Source: Isoetes taiwanensis (taxonomy: Eukaryota > Streptophyta > Lycopodiopsida > Isoetales > Isoetaceae). Taken from it: a stretch of 64,000 bases of DNA. The DNA is taken from contig JAJEKV010000016.1 in NCBI GenBank assembly GCA_021234155.1, positions 18,534,698 to 18,598,697 of the forward strand. Reading direction: 5' to 3'. Positions 1-9,399 of the stretch are shown one piece after another (the stretch's first letter is position 1; each line of letters begins with the position of its first letter). Below the pieces are notes generated by a model that was not told where the DNA came from, did no database searches, and saw nothing but the letters and a program-made list of their open reading frames with translations. A program made the position numbers and the translations under genes.

Positions 1-424
1 TTGCCTAGTAGGCTAAGGGCATGTCGGTGAGGAATGTTACGCAGCACAAGCTGCATTAGAAGAAGTTGAATGGGATGAGTTATCTGATCTTCCAGCTCTT
101 ACCGATGAGGAGGCACCTGAGTACATACAAGATGAGTCCCATATTTTTGCTGCAATTGAAACAGGCAACGCGGATCATCAGCTTACCGTCATATCCACTG
201 TGAGTCAGATTGATAGTAAGCCCTTTGTTATTCTTATGGATACAGGTAATACACATAATTTTGCATCTCCTAGACTAGCCGAGGCCTTACACCTCACCAT
301 TTTGAAGTCTAAGCCATGTCCAGTTATCTTTGCTAGGGGTTGTTCGGCACACACGGAGCTATCATGTGAACCTGAATATTCAGTTGCCAAGAGAACTTGT
401 TACCTTAGGTGCAGAGATTATTGA
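1..424 (+). pseudogene. gag C-terminus and aspartic protease of gypsy element A
   Basis: The reading frame gives the end of a CCHC knuckle (GHVGEEC), an acidic linker (EVEWDELSDLPALTDEE) and then the protease active site in the context ILMDTGNTHNF at about 233-267. DTG is the catalytic triad of retroviral-type aspartic proteases. A frame change near 409 leads to LLNIDKYDVIVGMEFL, the usual end of this protease domain (D-V-I-x-G-M). The product would have processed the Gag-Pol polyprotein. The frameshift makes it non-functional. Confidence 0.85.
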
Positions 425-1147
425 ACATTGATAAGTATGATGTTATCGTCGGCATGGAGTTTCTGGTCACTACAAAGGCCAATATTGATTGTGAGATGCG
501 AGAGGTCACATTAGCAGGTAACTTAGTAATCCCCATTATGCAATACATTTCATTACGTCAGTTGGATACGACCATCAGGAGGGATACAATTGTTTGTATT
601 GTCAAACTTGCATCCATGGAAGTTGTTTCTAAGCAAGAAACGACTATTACGGATTTACCCGGAGCCATTGGCAGCTTGATTCGGGAATTTCAAGACCTTT
701 TCCCACATGAGATTCAGAAACTCCCATCTTTCAGAGGAGTAGAGTGTGAGATTGCGCTTCAATACAGTACCAAACCTACCATTAAGGCGATATACCGCAT
801 GAGCACCCGAACTAGCCGAGCTCAAGAAGCAGTTGCAAGAGCTTCTTCAGCTAGGTTTCATTCGCCCCAGTATCTCACCCTTTGGGGCACCCATTTTGCT
901 TGTTAGGAACAAAAACGGCACCTTGCAGATGTGTATTGATTACCGGCAACTAAACAAGCATACCATTAAGAATCGCTATGCTCTACTACGGGTCGATGAG
1001 CTTATGGACCAATTACAAGGAGCCAGGTACTTCTCCAAGATCGATCTTCGATCACGATATTACCAAATACGGATAAAGGAAGAAGATATCCACCAGTCAG
1101 CTTTCAGAACCCCCTATGGGCATTATGAATTCATAGTTATGCTCTTT
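409..1147 (+). pseudogene. Protease end and reverse transcriptase (fingers/palm, first part) of gypsy element A
   Basis: Two overlapping frames are needed. The first carries the protease tail and the linker before RT, including IQKLPSFRGVECEIALQ. The second, from about 833, reads [38 protein letters not shown] and [15 protein letters not shown], which are RT blocks of Ty3/gypsy elements; the [10 protein letters not shown] block contains the first catalytic aspartate. The frame stops being RT at 1147, exactly where the CACTA element begins. Confidence 0.9.
1145..1147 (+). repeat. Left target-site duplication TTT of the CACTA element
   Basis: TTT at 1145-1147 and TTT at 2437-2439 flank the element. 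Removing the element and one TTT rejoins the RT reading frame as M-L-F-G-L-T-N, the normal gypsy sequence around this point. Confidence 0.85.
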
Positions 1148-2436
1148 CACTACAAGAGAATGAGGGTTCTGCGTCAGAAAACTCATCAGTTAGTCTTCAC
1201 AAAACAGACAATTGTCTAGACCCTACTGGCAGACGAATTATCTGATGTTTTTTGTCGGACGATGTACTGTCAAAAAGATCGTCAGAAAAAGCGTCAGAAA
1301 AATCGTCAGTTGTCTGACGATTAAGCGTCAAAAAAAACATCAAGGTTCGTCAAAAAAATCGTCAGATAAAACATCAGGGTTTATAAAAAAAAACATCAGA
1401 AAAAACGTCAGAAAAATTGCGAGAAAAAAAAAGTCAAAAAAATCGTCATAAAAAAGGTCAAAAAAATTGTCCAAAAATCGTCAAGAAATTCGTCATAATA
1501 ATCTTTAACAAATTCGTCAGGTTGTTCATCTATTTGCATTTTTTTTTGTTTTGCATTTTGTTTGCTATTTTGGATTTTGTATCAGTCTCTATTTTCAATT
1601 ACACAGCTTATAATGTTGCTTAAGTTTACCATAAACTTAGGCTATAATAAGTTATGAAGAAATAAGAGCATAGGTAAAACAAGAACTTCTTTCTTTAAAT
1701 GCAGTCACAAGTCGTAGTTAGAAGTTACAACCCATTTGAAACAAATGACCCTTAATCTTAATTGTGATGCCACGATGAACCTATATTACATATTGGCAAG
1801 AGTAGATCCTATCATGTTTCAATGTATAAAATAGAATGTTCTAGAGATTATAGAGTGTCAAGCCTAGCTCTTAGATTTCAGCCAGAATTAGGTCCAAAGA
1901 TTAGGTTCAACCCATTATAAGTTGAGCTGAAGAGCTTCCCGCCATACTAGGCCATCAAAAGCTAGAGTGCTTCCTACCATTCTAGGCCATGAAGGAACAC
2001 CCCTCAGATAGCCAAAAGCTTATGCTTTTCAACTAGATAACTTAATCAAACTTGATTGGATTATAACCATGGAAAAGATCTATAAGAGAGCTTTCCAATG
2101 CAACTGATTTCATTCAAAACAGGCTTCTGGACCAATTGTTATGATGAAAAAAAAAATTAAAAAAATATATAAAACAGTGGCATTTTTTCTGACGTTTTTT
2201 CTGACGTTTTTTCTGACGCACACTTTGACGTTTTTTCTGACGTAAAGTCTAACGTTAAACCTGACGCAAAAGTTTGAAGATTTTACTGATGGACGCTTAA
2301 TTTCTAACGATTTGTCTGACGTTTTGGATGCTATATCGTCAGGAATTTAATCGTCAGAATAATTGTTTGGACATTCATCAGGACATAACCATTCAATATG
2401 ATTTTTCTGACACCAAACCCTCATCGGCTTGTAGTG
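1148..2436. mobile_element. Non-autonomous CACTA (En/Spm) DNA transposon, 1,289 bp
   Basis: The left end reads CACTACAAGAGAATGAGGGT and the reverse complement of the right end reads CACTACAAGCCGATGAGGGT; similarity continues into GTCAGAAAA. CACTACAAG is the classic end of plant CACTA transposons, and the 3-bp TTT duplication fits that superfamily. Both subterminal zones are packed with a short motif (CGTCAGAAAAA on the left, its complement TTTTTCTGACG on the right), the arrangement used for binding of the TNPA-type protein. No transposase is encoded; a lysine-rich open frame at 1212-1451 is just the repeat array translated. Confidence 0.92.
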
Positions 2437-2600
2437 TTTGGGCTAACTAATATCCCTGCCACATTTATGCGGTTAATGAATGATGCCTTCCGTGACTATC
2501 TGGATGAGTTTATCATCATTTTTTTTATGACATACTCATAGTAAGACTTTGGAGGACCATGAACATCACCTTCGCTTAACCTAATGGTTTAGAATTTCTT
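2437..2600 (+). pseudogene. Reverse transcriptase continuation (YxDD-box region) of gypsy element A
   Basis: The frame resumes directly after the CACTA element as [20 protein letters not shown], followed by LDEFIII and a corrupted catalytic box (FFMTYS, with an in-frame TAG, instead of FFDDIL-YSK). It then reads KTLEDHEHHLRL before a second insertion breaks it. The loss of the FxDD aspartates in the palm means RT was already dead, or decayed later. Confidence 0.88.
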
Positions 2601-3245
2601 TTTAACGTCTCATGAGTGAGTGCTCTCTTTAGAATAGCACCAGCACCATCATGCTCATCTACATAATAAACATGCCCAATTTGTTAAGTGCAAATAAGAA
2701 TAACTAATATTCATGTCAATGGTACATTGGAATGTACCTTTTCCATGGTAAGAACCAAAATAGTTTCAATGGATAGGAATCCCCATATTTTTATAAAATC
2801 TGCCAAGAAAGAAGAAAGTTCGTGCACCTTTGAATTGATGTGCACATCCATCAGACCACATAACATGATTGTTATATCTAAAACCTTTACTAGCTAGTAG
2901 ATCATCATGCTTGTTAAGGCAATGTTGCACAAACAAAGTGTCATGCTCTGTGTCATCCAAAATATAAAAATGTGTCTCTTTGATAATATGTCTTTCAGTG
3001 CTACAATCAAATTTCTCGTCTTCAGTGTCAACCTCTTCTGGAGTAGCATGCCTATATGTGATATGCACCAGTATTGTGCATTGGTCATTTCTCCAATGTA
3101 AACTTTGGACTTCCTGTTGTATCTTGAATGTGCAGTTCTCAGCAAAGTCAATAACTGACACTATGCTGTCCCTGGGAAAAGTGGCTAAGCATTGCCTAAA
3201 CTATGTAGCCTGCCACCTAGCCTCATAGTTATGGGGGATGAACTC
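2601..3245 (-). pseudogene. Intron-containing fragment of an uncharacterised plant gene (DFAENY / SDGC-QFK / HGK-EHDGAGA family)
   Basis: The minus strand reads KVLKEFIPHNYEARWQAT, one stop, then SVIDFAENCTFKIQQEVQSL, CTILVHITYRHATPEE, HDTLFVQHCLNKHDD, NHVMWSDGCAHQFKGA and FFLGRFYKNMGIPIH. A likely GT-AG intron follows (2659-2737, 79 bp). Splicing it joins HGK to DEHDGAGAILKRALTHE. From memory, this order of motifs belongs to a family seen in non-flowering land plants with no firm function. The spaced D...D...E/H-rich blocks resemble a DDE nuclease, but that is inference. The intron shows that this is a DNA copy and not a processed transcript. The internal stop and truncations make it a pseudogene. 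Confidence 0.6.
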
Positions 3246-3258
3246 TTTCAAAACTTTC
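2601..3258. mobile_element. Second insertion inside gypsy element A RT, carrying a captured gene fragment
   Basis: Gypsy RT sequence stops at about 2600 (HEHHLRLT) and resumes at about 3259-3266 (LLRRHQLFVEFSKC), so some 650 bp in between is foreign. On the minus strand it encodes a gene fragment (separate entry). I could not define terminal repeats or a clean target duplication, so the element type is unknown and the boundaries are good only to about 20 bp. Confidence 0.7.
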
Positions 3259-3978
3259 TTGGCATTTGTTGCGACGCCATCAGCTATTTGTTGAGTTCTC
3301 CAAGTGCACGGTTGCCATCACTAAATTGGAGTACTTGGGACACATTGTTCCTGCTGATGGTATTTCTATAGATCCAACTAAGATTGAGGCAGTTAAAGAC
3401 TGGCTCGCTCCTACAAATGTTTCAGAGGTCAGAAGTATTCTGGGTTTGGCAGGATGTCATAGAAAATTTGTTACGGATTTTGCCAATATAGCTGCAGCTA
3501 TTACTGATCTCACCAAAAATGAAAAAGTCAGGGATTGGGTGTCACATTGGAAGGAGAAAGTCCAATCCGAATTCCAACAATTGAAAGACGCATTGACCAT
3601 TGCTCCAATTCTTCCTTGCCGGATCTTCAGAAGGATAAGTGGGTTGCCATTGATGCCAGTAAGATAGCCACTGGAGACTTCTTAATGCAAGAAGGAAGGG
3701 TTATCGCCTATGACTCCAAAATGATGAATGAAGATGAGCAACGATATCCAACACATGACCAAGAATTCCTTGCCATTGTACGGGCTTTACAAATTTGGAG
3801 ACATTACCTTCTTGGAAGGAGATTCCAGTTGGACACGGATCATCAAAGTCTCCAATATATCTTCACGCAACCCAACCTTAATTTCCGTCAATGTAGATGG
3901 ATGGAATTTTTGGAGGAATATGATTTTGAAGTTGTCGACACGGGGCAAGCACAATGTTATTGCCGATGCCCTTTTTAG
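3259..3978 (+). pseudogene. RT thumb/connection and RNase H of gypsy element A
   Basis: Reads LLRRHQLFVEFSKC, KLEYLGHIVPADGISIDPTK and the connection block VSEVRSILGLAGCHRKFV. After a frameshift near 3620 it reads the RNase H domain: WVAIDASKIATGDFLMQEGR, VIAYDSKMMNEDEQRYPTHD and QEFLAIVRALQIWRHYLLGR, then TDHQSLQYIFTQPNLN. The DAS, E-F-L-A-I-V and TDH residues are the usual active-site context. The end of RNase H (HNVIADAL) lies in yet another frame at about 3945-3970. Confidence 0.9.
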
Positions 3979-4945
3979 GTACCCTTTTGTCACCCCCATG
4001 CATTATAATGCTATCTCCATGCTTATCAGTGAGTTTGGGAAGACAATTAAGCAAACACTTCCGACCAATCCTGGATTTTATGAGGTCTGGCAAAGTCTAT
4101 CTAAAGAAGCCAGGATGTATAAGGAGCGTGAGGCATTCTGTCATTACAAAAATGAAGGCAAGCTCCTTTATTACAAGAACAAATTATATGTGCCAAAAAC
4201 TTCTCCATGCTACGCATAATAGTCCTATAGCTAGATATGCCGGATTTAAGAAAATCTATTTCAAGGTCAGATCTAGCTACTTTTGGCGGGGAATGAAGAA
4301 GCACATTGCCCGTTATATTAAGCAATGTTAGTTTTGCCAGCAAACAAAGGCAAAACAGTTACGGATTCCAGGACAGCTAGAGCCGTTAAAAGTTCCCCAC
4401 GCCAAATGGGAAGTTATATGGATTTCATCGTGGGTCTCCCGAGAACACTTAGGAGATATGGTGCATTAATGGTAGTAGTGGACAAGCTTTCTAAGATGGC
4501 ATATTTTTTTGCCAAGGTTTTCCACCTTCATGGTATGCCACATATCATCACCTCTATCAGGATCCTAAGTTTGTTAGTGCTTTTTGGAAGGATCTCTTTG
4601 GCACTATTCAAACCAAACTTGCCATGAGTACTGCATATCACCCTCAGATAGATGGTCAGACCGAGTGCACTAATAGAATTATTGAAAGTATACTATGTAA
4701 CTATGTCTGGATTAAGCAATCACAATGGGCAGACTATATCCGTTTGGTGGAGTTTGCCTACAATAGCAACAAACAGGAGTCTTCCAGAATGTCTCCATTT
4801 ATGATTAATTATGGGTACCAATGCCTTACTCCAGACATATGGCACAATCATGTTTTGCAAGGTGGAAGTATCCCAACAGTTGCTTATGGACATGTAGGCC
4901 TTGGTGGAGGAAGTTCATGCCTATTTATTGGCTGCCCGAAGTAGG
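3979..4945 (+). pseudogene. Integrase (HHCC zinc finger and core) of gypsy element A
   Basis: The zinc-binding part reads NSPIARYAGFKKIYFKVRSS, YFWRGMKKHIARYIKQC, an in-frame stop and then FCQQTKAKQ, so the second Cys pair is interrupted by TAG near 4330. The core includes MVVVDKLSKMAYF and HGMPHIITS; the segment that should carry the second catalytic Asp (VSDRD) is corrupted. After a shift it continues as STAYHPQIDGQTECTNRIIE and WADYIRLVEFAYNSNKQESS. Several frameshifts and deletions show long decay. Confidence 0.88.
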
Positions 4946-5470
4946 CAAAAGAGTGTTGCAGACAAGCATTACACGCCACGTGAATTTCAAGTGGGTGAAT
5001 CTGTATGGCTAAAGATTAAAGTCAAGCAAGCTAAGCTCAAGATTGGCAATTGCAAGAAACTGGCACTACGATGGGCAGGCCCCTTTCAAATCATCCAACG
5101 AATAGGCCTCCAGGCTTATAAGTTGAATTAGCCCGTGCCTCTAAAGGTCCGTAAAGTTTTCCACTTAAGCCTTTTGAAGAAGCATACACTTGATCCGGAA
5201 GAGATCCTTGATACATCAACATTTTTGGAGATGACTGATGAGGAACTGGAAATCGTCTCAGAGGCTCTTCTCATCGAGCATATAAGCAAACTCCATGGAC
5301 TTAAATCTTGCAATACTTGGTTAAGTGGAAGCACTTACCAACGGAAGTTGCCACATGGGTTCTTAAGGCGGATCTTGATAAGGCTTACCCAGACTTTATT
5401 CTTCTTTGTGATATTTGGCATCATCTTCCATGTTTTTTGGTCCTATCTTAACTCTAAGTGCACTTCACAT
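4901..5470 (+). pseudogene. Integrase C-terminus and chromodomain of gypsy element A
   Basis: Reads REFQVGESVWLKIK, LRWAGPFQIIQRIGLQAYKL and, after a stop, VRKVFHLSLLKKHTLDPEE. This is the GPF/Y-type module followed by the chromodomain region (SKLHGLKSCNTW, then WLSGSTYQRKLP in a shifted frame, equivalent to LVKWKHLP). Chromodomains target chromovirus integration to heterochromatin. The end of the homology at about 5470 marks the end of pol. Confidence 0.8.
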
Positions 5471-5535
5471 TACACCACTTGATGGGCATGAAATACTTTA
5501 TCATGTATGTATGTATATTTGTACAGCTTGTCACC

Positions 5536-5690
5536 AGTCTTATTGTTGCCACGATTTTCCCCTCGAAAACCCTTCGAGGCGGGTTTTTTTTTTAACCCAG
5601 GTAGTAATACGCCTACTGCACTCTTGTATTGGGTCCCATAGGCCGATTGCCTCCATGAACGATAAAAACCATTCAATTCAATTCAATTAT
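5536..5690 (+). mobile_element. LINE 3'-end fragment (copy 1), AATTC-repeat tail
   Basis: The fragment contains the pair TTTTCCCCTCGAAAACCC and GGCGGGTTTTT, then GGGTCCCATAGGCCGATTG, AACGATAAAAA and a short tail of repeated ATTCA (5671-5689). The same string of blocks closes the LINE fragment at 5980-6686 and the long LINE at 48276-53500, so this is a severely 5'-truncated copy sitting right behind gypsy element A. Confidence 0.8.
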
Positions 5691-5979
5691 TACTATTATA
5701 ATCCATATGTCCTTTTTATTACCTTAGAGCTAATTTTGGAACCTCACTCATTTTACCGTTTCATGTATGTTTCTTTGTTGTTCCGCATGTTATTTCCAGG
5801 GCTTACTATCACATGGGTATGACTTTGGCATCTTACTATCTCATCGGTATGACTTTGGCATTGTTATTGGTCAGGAATTGGAATTCTTATTACATTATTT
5901 TTTTTCTATATTGGGGCTTGGTGTGTTCTATTGTTCTAGATTTTATTCCTTATGCTACATTGTTGGATATTGCTCACAT

Positions 5980-6686
5980 GTTTCACGTTTTTTGGTTTCA
6001 TACAAGGGAAGTTTTCTACCCTTGGCAAGCTCTGGGACCCCATTGCTCTAGAGCAGGTCAAAATGGCCCATTACAAGGAGCACATCAACCCCGTGTTAGC
6101 CTGGGCCCACACTCTACCTCAAGTTCCCGGCCCCGAAAAGCGCTTGGCTCATTGCCTCCATTCGCACAGGTGCCCACCATCTTCGCATCGAGACGGGCAG
6201 GTGGATTGGGGAGCCCCGCCAGGACAGGCTCTGTCAGTGCTGTCAAACGGGTGCCGTTGAGGATGAGTCTCACACTTTCCAGAGTTGCCCGCTCGTTGGT
6301 CGGTCGGGCCGGATACGGCTCCCTTTAATGCGGGCCGGGCGTGCCCTTGCATTCTTGATGAACACACGTCGATGCGTGCCACAGGGTCATACATCCGGGA
6401 GGTACTGGACCTGCGAGTCACCTTTGCCCTCGCCTTGTCCATCCATGACTAGGCACTACGGGGGTGGTGCATGGTGGCGTATATATTGGGATGTTTACGC
6501 ATTTTATATGATTAGCCTGGTTTGTCGGCCGGTGATTCTTTGCCGCGGTTTTCCCTCGAAAACCCTTCGGCGAGGGTTTTTAATCCAGGGCGAATCCGGC
6601 TTCTTTGCGTTTTTAATTGGGTCCCATAGGCCGATTGGTCTCCGTGGACGATAAAAGTAACTTCCTTCCTTCCTTCCTTCCTTACC
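5980..6686 (+). mobile_element. 5'-truncated LINE (copy 2) with ORF2 C-terminus and CTTC-repeat tail
   Basis: The body reads the LINE ORF2 C-terminus: LWDPIALEQVKMAHYKEHIN, then (shifted) IASIRTGAHHLRIETGRWIG and a CCHC-type finger, LCQCCQTGAVEDESHTFQSC. The minus-strand LINE at 48.6-49.0 kb encodes the same residues (ALEQVKTAHYKQHINP, IASIRTGAHHLRIETGRWIG). The 3' end has the conserved TTTTCCCTCGAAAACCCTTC hairpin block, GGGTCCCATAGGCCGATTGG, GGACGATAAAA, and a (CTTC)n tail at 6659-6685. This copy preserves the zinc finger better than the long copy does. Confidence 0.88.
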
Positions 6687-6689
6687 TAG

Positions 6690-8755
6690 TCTTGTAGGCA
6701 TGTATATTTTTTATATTCCCTTTTTATGCTCGCTCCCTTTCTACGGTTTTTTTTTCTCGGAACTATTGGTTCATTATATTTCATTCTTGATATTCTCTAG
6801 GAATATTTTTCAAGTCATTGAAATTATACCCACTTGGCACTTCCACCACCACCACACCTAGTTCACTTTCTCCCCAACGTCTAGCCCGTGCGGTCGGACA
6901 ACGAGAAGCCTCCTTATCTCTTGGGCTGGACCCCACGGAACACGTTGTTTTCTTTATTATGTTGTCTCCCTCTCTTGCATCTAAAGTGTTTTCCTTTTGG
7001 TCCTCCCCATCATTTACTGCAGCTTTTTCATTTTCTGTTACAGGTGCAACCTCTCATTCTTTTCAATCCCCATAGGTGGCTGCTCTTTTTTCTTCCATGT
7101 CTATTGATCACAAGTTATTTTCTAAAAAATCGAAGGAAATCTTATACTCAATATAAGCAACTATCCAACAAATTCGCGAAATTATTATGTTTAGAACAAC
7201 AAACCTTTTTGTGTTACATGATGCTCGCATCTAGAGGATCCAATACAAAGTACGTATATGAGCTATCAAGCTTCTAATTCCAATTTCACTTGCGATGGAT
7301 AAATTCGAAACTTTTTCTATAGATCTGTTGGAGCTCTAAGAAGAATGGAAAATAGATGTATAAGTCCAAAAGAGCAGGAAGAAAAAGGGAAAATAGATGG
7401 ATGAGTCCAAAAGCGATTTCCAAGCAAAAAAATAGGATTTTATTTCCAGCATAGATAGCCTTTACCTCCTCAAATCCTTCAAGGATGTTTCTGAAACCAA
7501 TGTATCCAAACTTATTCATATCATCAGAATAAGGACCTGCTGTTGAATTTAAAACTCTTGAATCCAAATGCACACATATTGAAATATATAGAATGAGCTA
7601 TTTGCAAAACTGTTATGCCATGTTATAGAATTGAGGGCTACAAGATTGTTACAGTAGGGCACAACACCCAAGTTCTAGGATGTTATCCGCCTTAACACTG
7701 GGCCGAGAGTTTTATGGTGGTTTTTGTGTAAGGGAAAGGCCCTGTGGCCTCCTTTCTGGAAGGGAAAGCTGGCTCGACGTGTGAAGTGCAGAGGCCTACT
7801 TGACCTTCCAAAAAGAAGGCTACAAGACGACTGGGCCCAATCCAACCATTCCATGTGTTCGCATGTAGGTAGAAAACTCAAAAACAGCAGGTACAAAACT
7901 CAAAAAGTGGTGTAAAAAGACAGAACACAGAGTAAAAAAAAAATGGAGAATGCAAATAAGATGTTGCATGCCTTTTCAAAGTTAGAAAAAGTGACATGTG
8001 TCACTTCTTTATTGGATGAGATGGTTGGATTGAGCCCAGCTGTCCTTTACGTAAGAAGCTAGGTGCTTATGGCCATTTGACATAACAAAATAGGTGTTTA
8101 TATGTCCTCAATGTGTTATGGGTGATCATCGATGGCTGAGATTTGAACTCAGCTATAAAACTTGAGGTCCAATTTATTAAGGATAGAGACATAGAAAGAA
8201 GCACTTAGAACTAATCTAAGAGCTAGCAAGGTGCATGAAGCTTGAAGAAATAGGTGCCTCCTCCAGTGGCGATAGGATTCAAGATCTCAAGAACAAACAA
8301 CCCAATCTGGCGATGGCATTCTTGTTCGTGCAAGATTGATCTCTGGCTGCATACATTACATCGCATTTAAATTGTGGCAAAGAAATTTTCTTTAAGGTTA
8401 TATATGATCAGATAATAGCAAAAATGTCCTTGTATGATAATGTTCCAAAGTCTAGTCCTTTTGATCATTTGGTTTGCTAGTAGGAAAATATTCTATTATA
8501 ATTCTTAAGGATAACAAAGCATATTCTTTTTCTTTAAACCAACATTGAGTTTCACGACCTTTAATAATTCACCAACCAAAGAAGTAAATAGAGAAAATTT
8601 GATTTAATACATGACAACTAGACCTTCTACTCCCTTCTATTTTTTCTTCCTATGTTCTCTGTCATTCTCTCTCTTTTGCGACAATTTTATAGGGACATTG
8701 GGACCTTAATCCTTTATGAGAGAGACGAATTGCAAAAGCAAAACCGTGGGCACCT
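6690..8755. other. No recognisable gene; one foldback
   Basis: Scattered short frames are present but none matches a family I know. A minus-strand frame at 7286-7573 contains PYSDDMNKFGYIGFRNILEG bounded by AG and GT and could be a decayed exon, but it stays unassigned. A partial inverted repeat (about 7808-7850 against 8018-8062, sharing ATGGTTGGATTG-GCCCAG) suggests a small foldback element. A TATAAAA at 8155 followed by transcript-like sequence hints at an old LTR but is not provable here. Confidence 0.4.
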
Positions 8756-8759
8756 CCAA

Positions 8760-9396
8760 TAACAGGCAGAGTGGGCTGATTTGTGGCTTAAATGAATGGA
8801 TCTTCACATTCACTCTAAGTGAGCGACGAACAATCTGCCCGAGAAGCATTGAGAGCTTGGGTATGATATTTTATCCAAGATGCAATCACACATGCGATGA
8901 AAATGCTCTTCTTGCACCGTCAATGCCCAGTAAGAAGATGGAGGTAAGGGGGGAGCAAACATAAGGTATCTGTAGCAGTGTTGCCCGAGACTATTGAGCA
9001 TTGATTTGTCTTGTGTGACAATATTTATACCACATGGACATGGACTCAAGCTTGTTTTCAGTCACATCTCAACAGTCAGCAAATTCTCCTTGGTTCCTTG
9101 GTTCATTCCCTGGATGCTGGTCGGGACTTAAAAATTTAGCATTCTATATTACGCATGTGTTGGCCTGATGGAACATTTGGAAAAGCCGGTGCCACCTAGT
9201 CGTCAAAAATACTTTCCCTACTCTAGATCAGATACTTCGGTAGATTAAGGATAGATTATCTGATCAATATTTCGTGTCCACACTATCTGTTGATGATAAA
9301 GATGATATTTGGGGATCTTATCTCCATCTCATCTAATTGTTTTCTGAACTATTGTAACTTTTGAGTTTTTAATATGAGTTATACATTAAAAAAAAA
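8760..9396 (+). mobile_element. L1-like LINE 3' end with poly(A)
   Basis: Across shifting frames the sequence reads a zf-RVT-like tail: WADLWL, LPETIEHL, LCDNIYTTWTWTQACFQSHL, GSLVHSLDAGRDL and WNIWKSRCHLVV, followed by a long 3' untranslated stretch and an A-run at 9389-9397. This layout (Cys-rich tail, W-N-I-W-K-x-R and poly(A)) is typical of plant L1 elements. Many frameshifts show it is old. Confidence 0.65.
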
Positions 9397-9399
9397 GCA

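Larger units (their letters stand above)
1..5480 (+). mobile_element. Degenerate Ty3/gypsy chromovirus (element A), nested host of two insertions
   Basis: The plus strand reads, in order, the end of a gag zinc knuckle (GHVGEEC near base 20), an aspartic protease, reverse transcriptase, RNase H, integrase and a chromodomain-like tail, which is the Ty3/gypsy order. Frames shift repeatedly and internal stops are common, so it is dead. The reverse transcriptase is broken by a CACTA element (1148-2436) and again by a separate insertion (about 2600-3258). The left end lies outside the window. No 3' LTR is recognisable after the chromodomain, because the sequence passes into LINE 3' ends from about 5536. 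Confidence 0.93.

Noticed and set aside
1212-1451. Lysine/serine-rich open frame of 79 codons
   Set aside because: It is the translation of the CACTA subterminal CGTCAGAAAAA array; no protein family resemblance and no promoter.
1265-1500. Array of short CGTCAGAAAA repeats as a CRISPR-like array
   Set aside because: Spacing is irregular, there are no unique spacers of constant length, the array mirrors one at the other end of the element, and the genome is eukaryotic.
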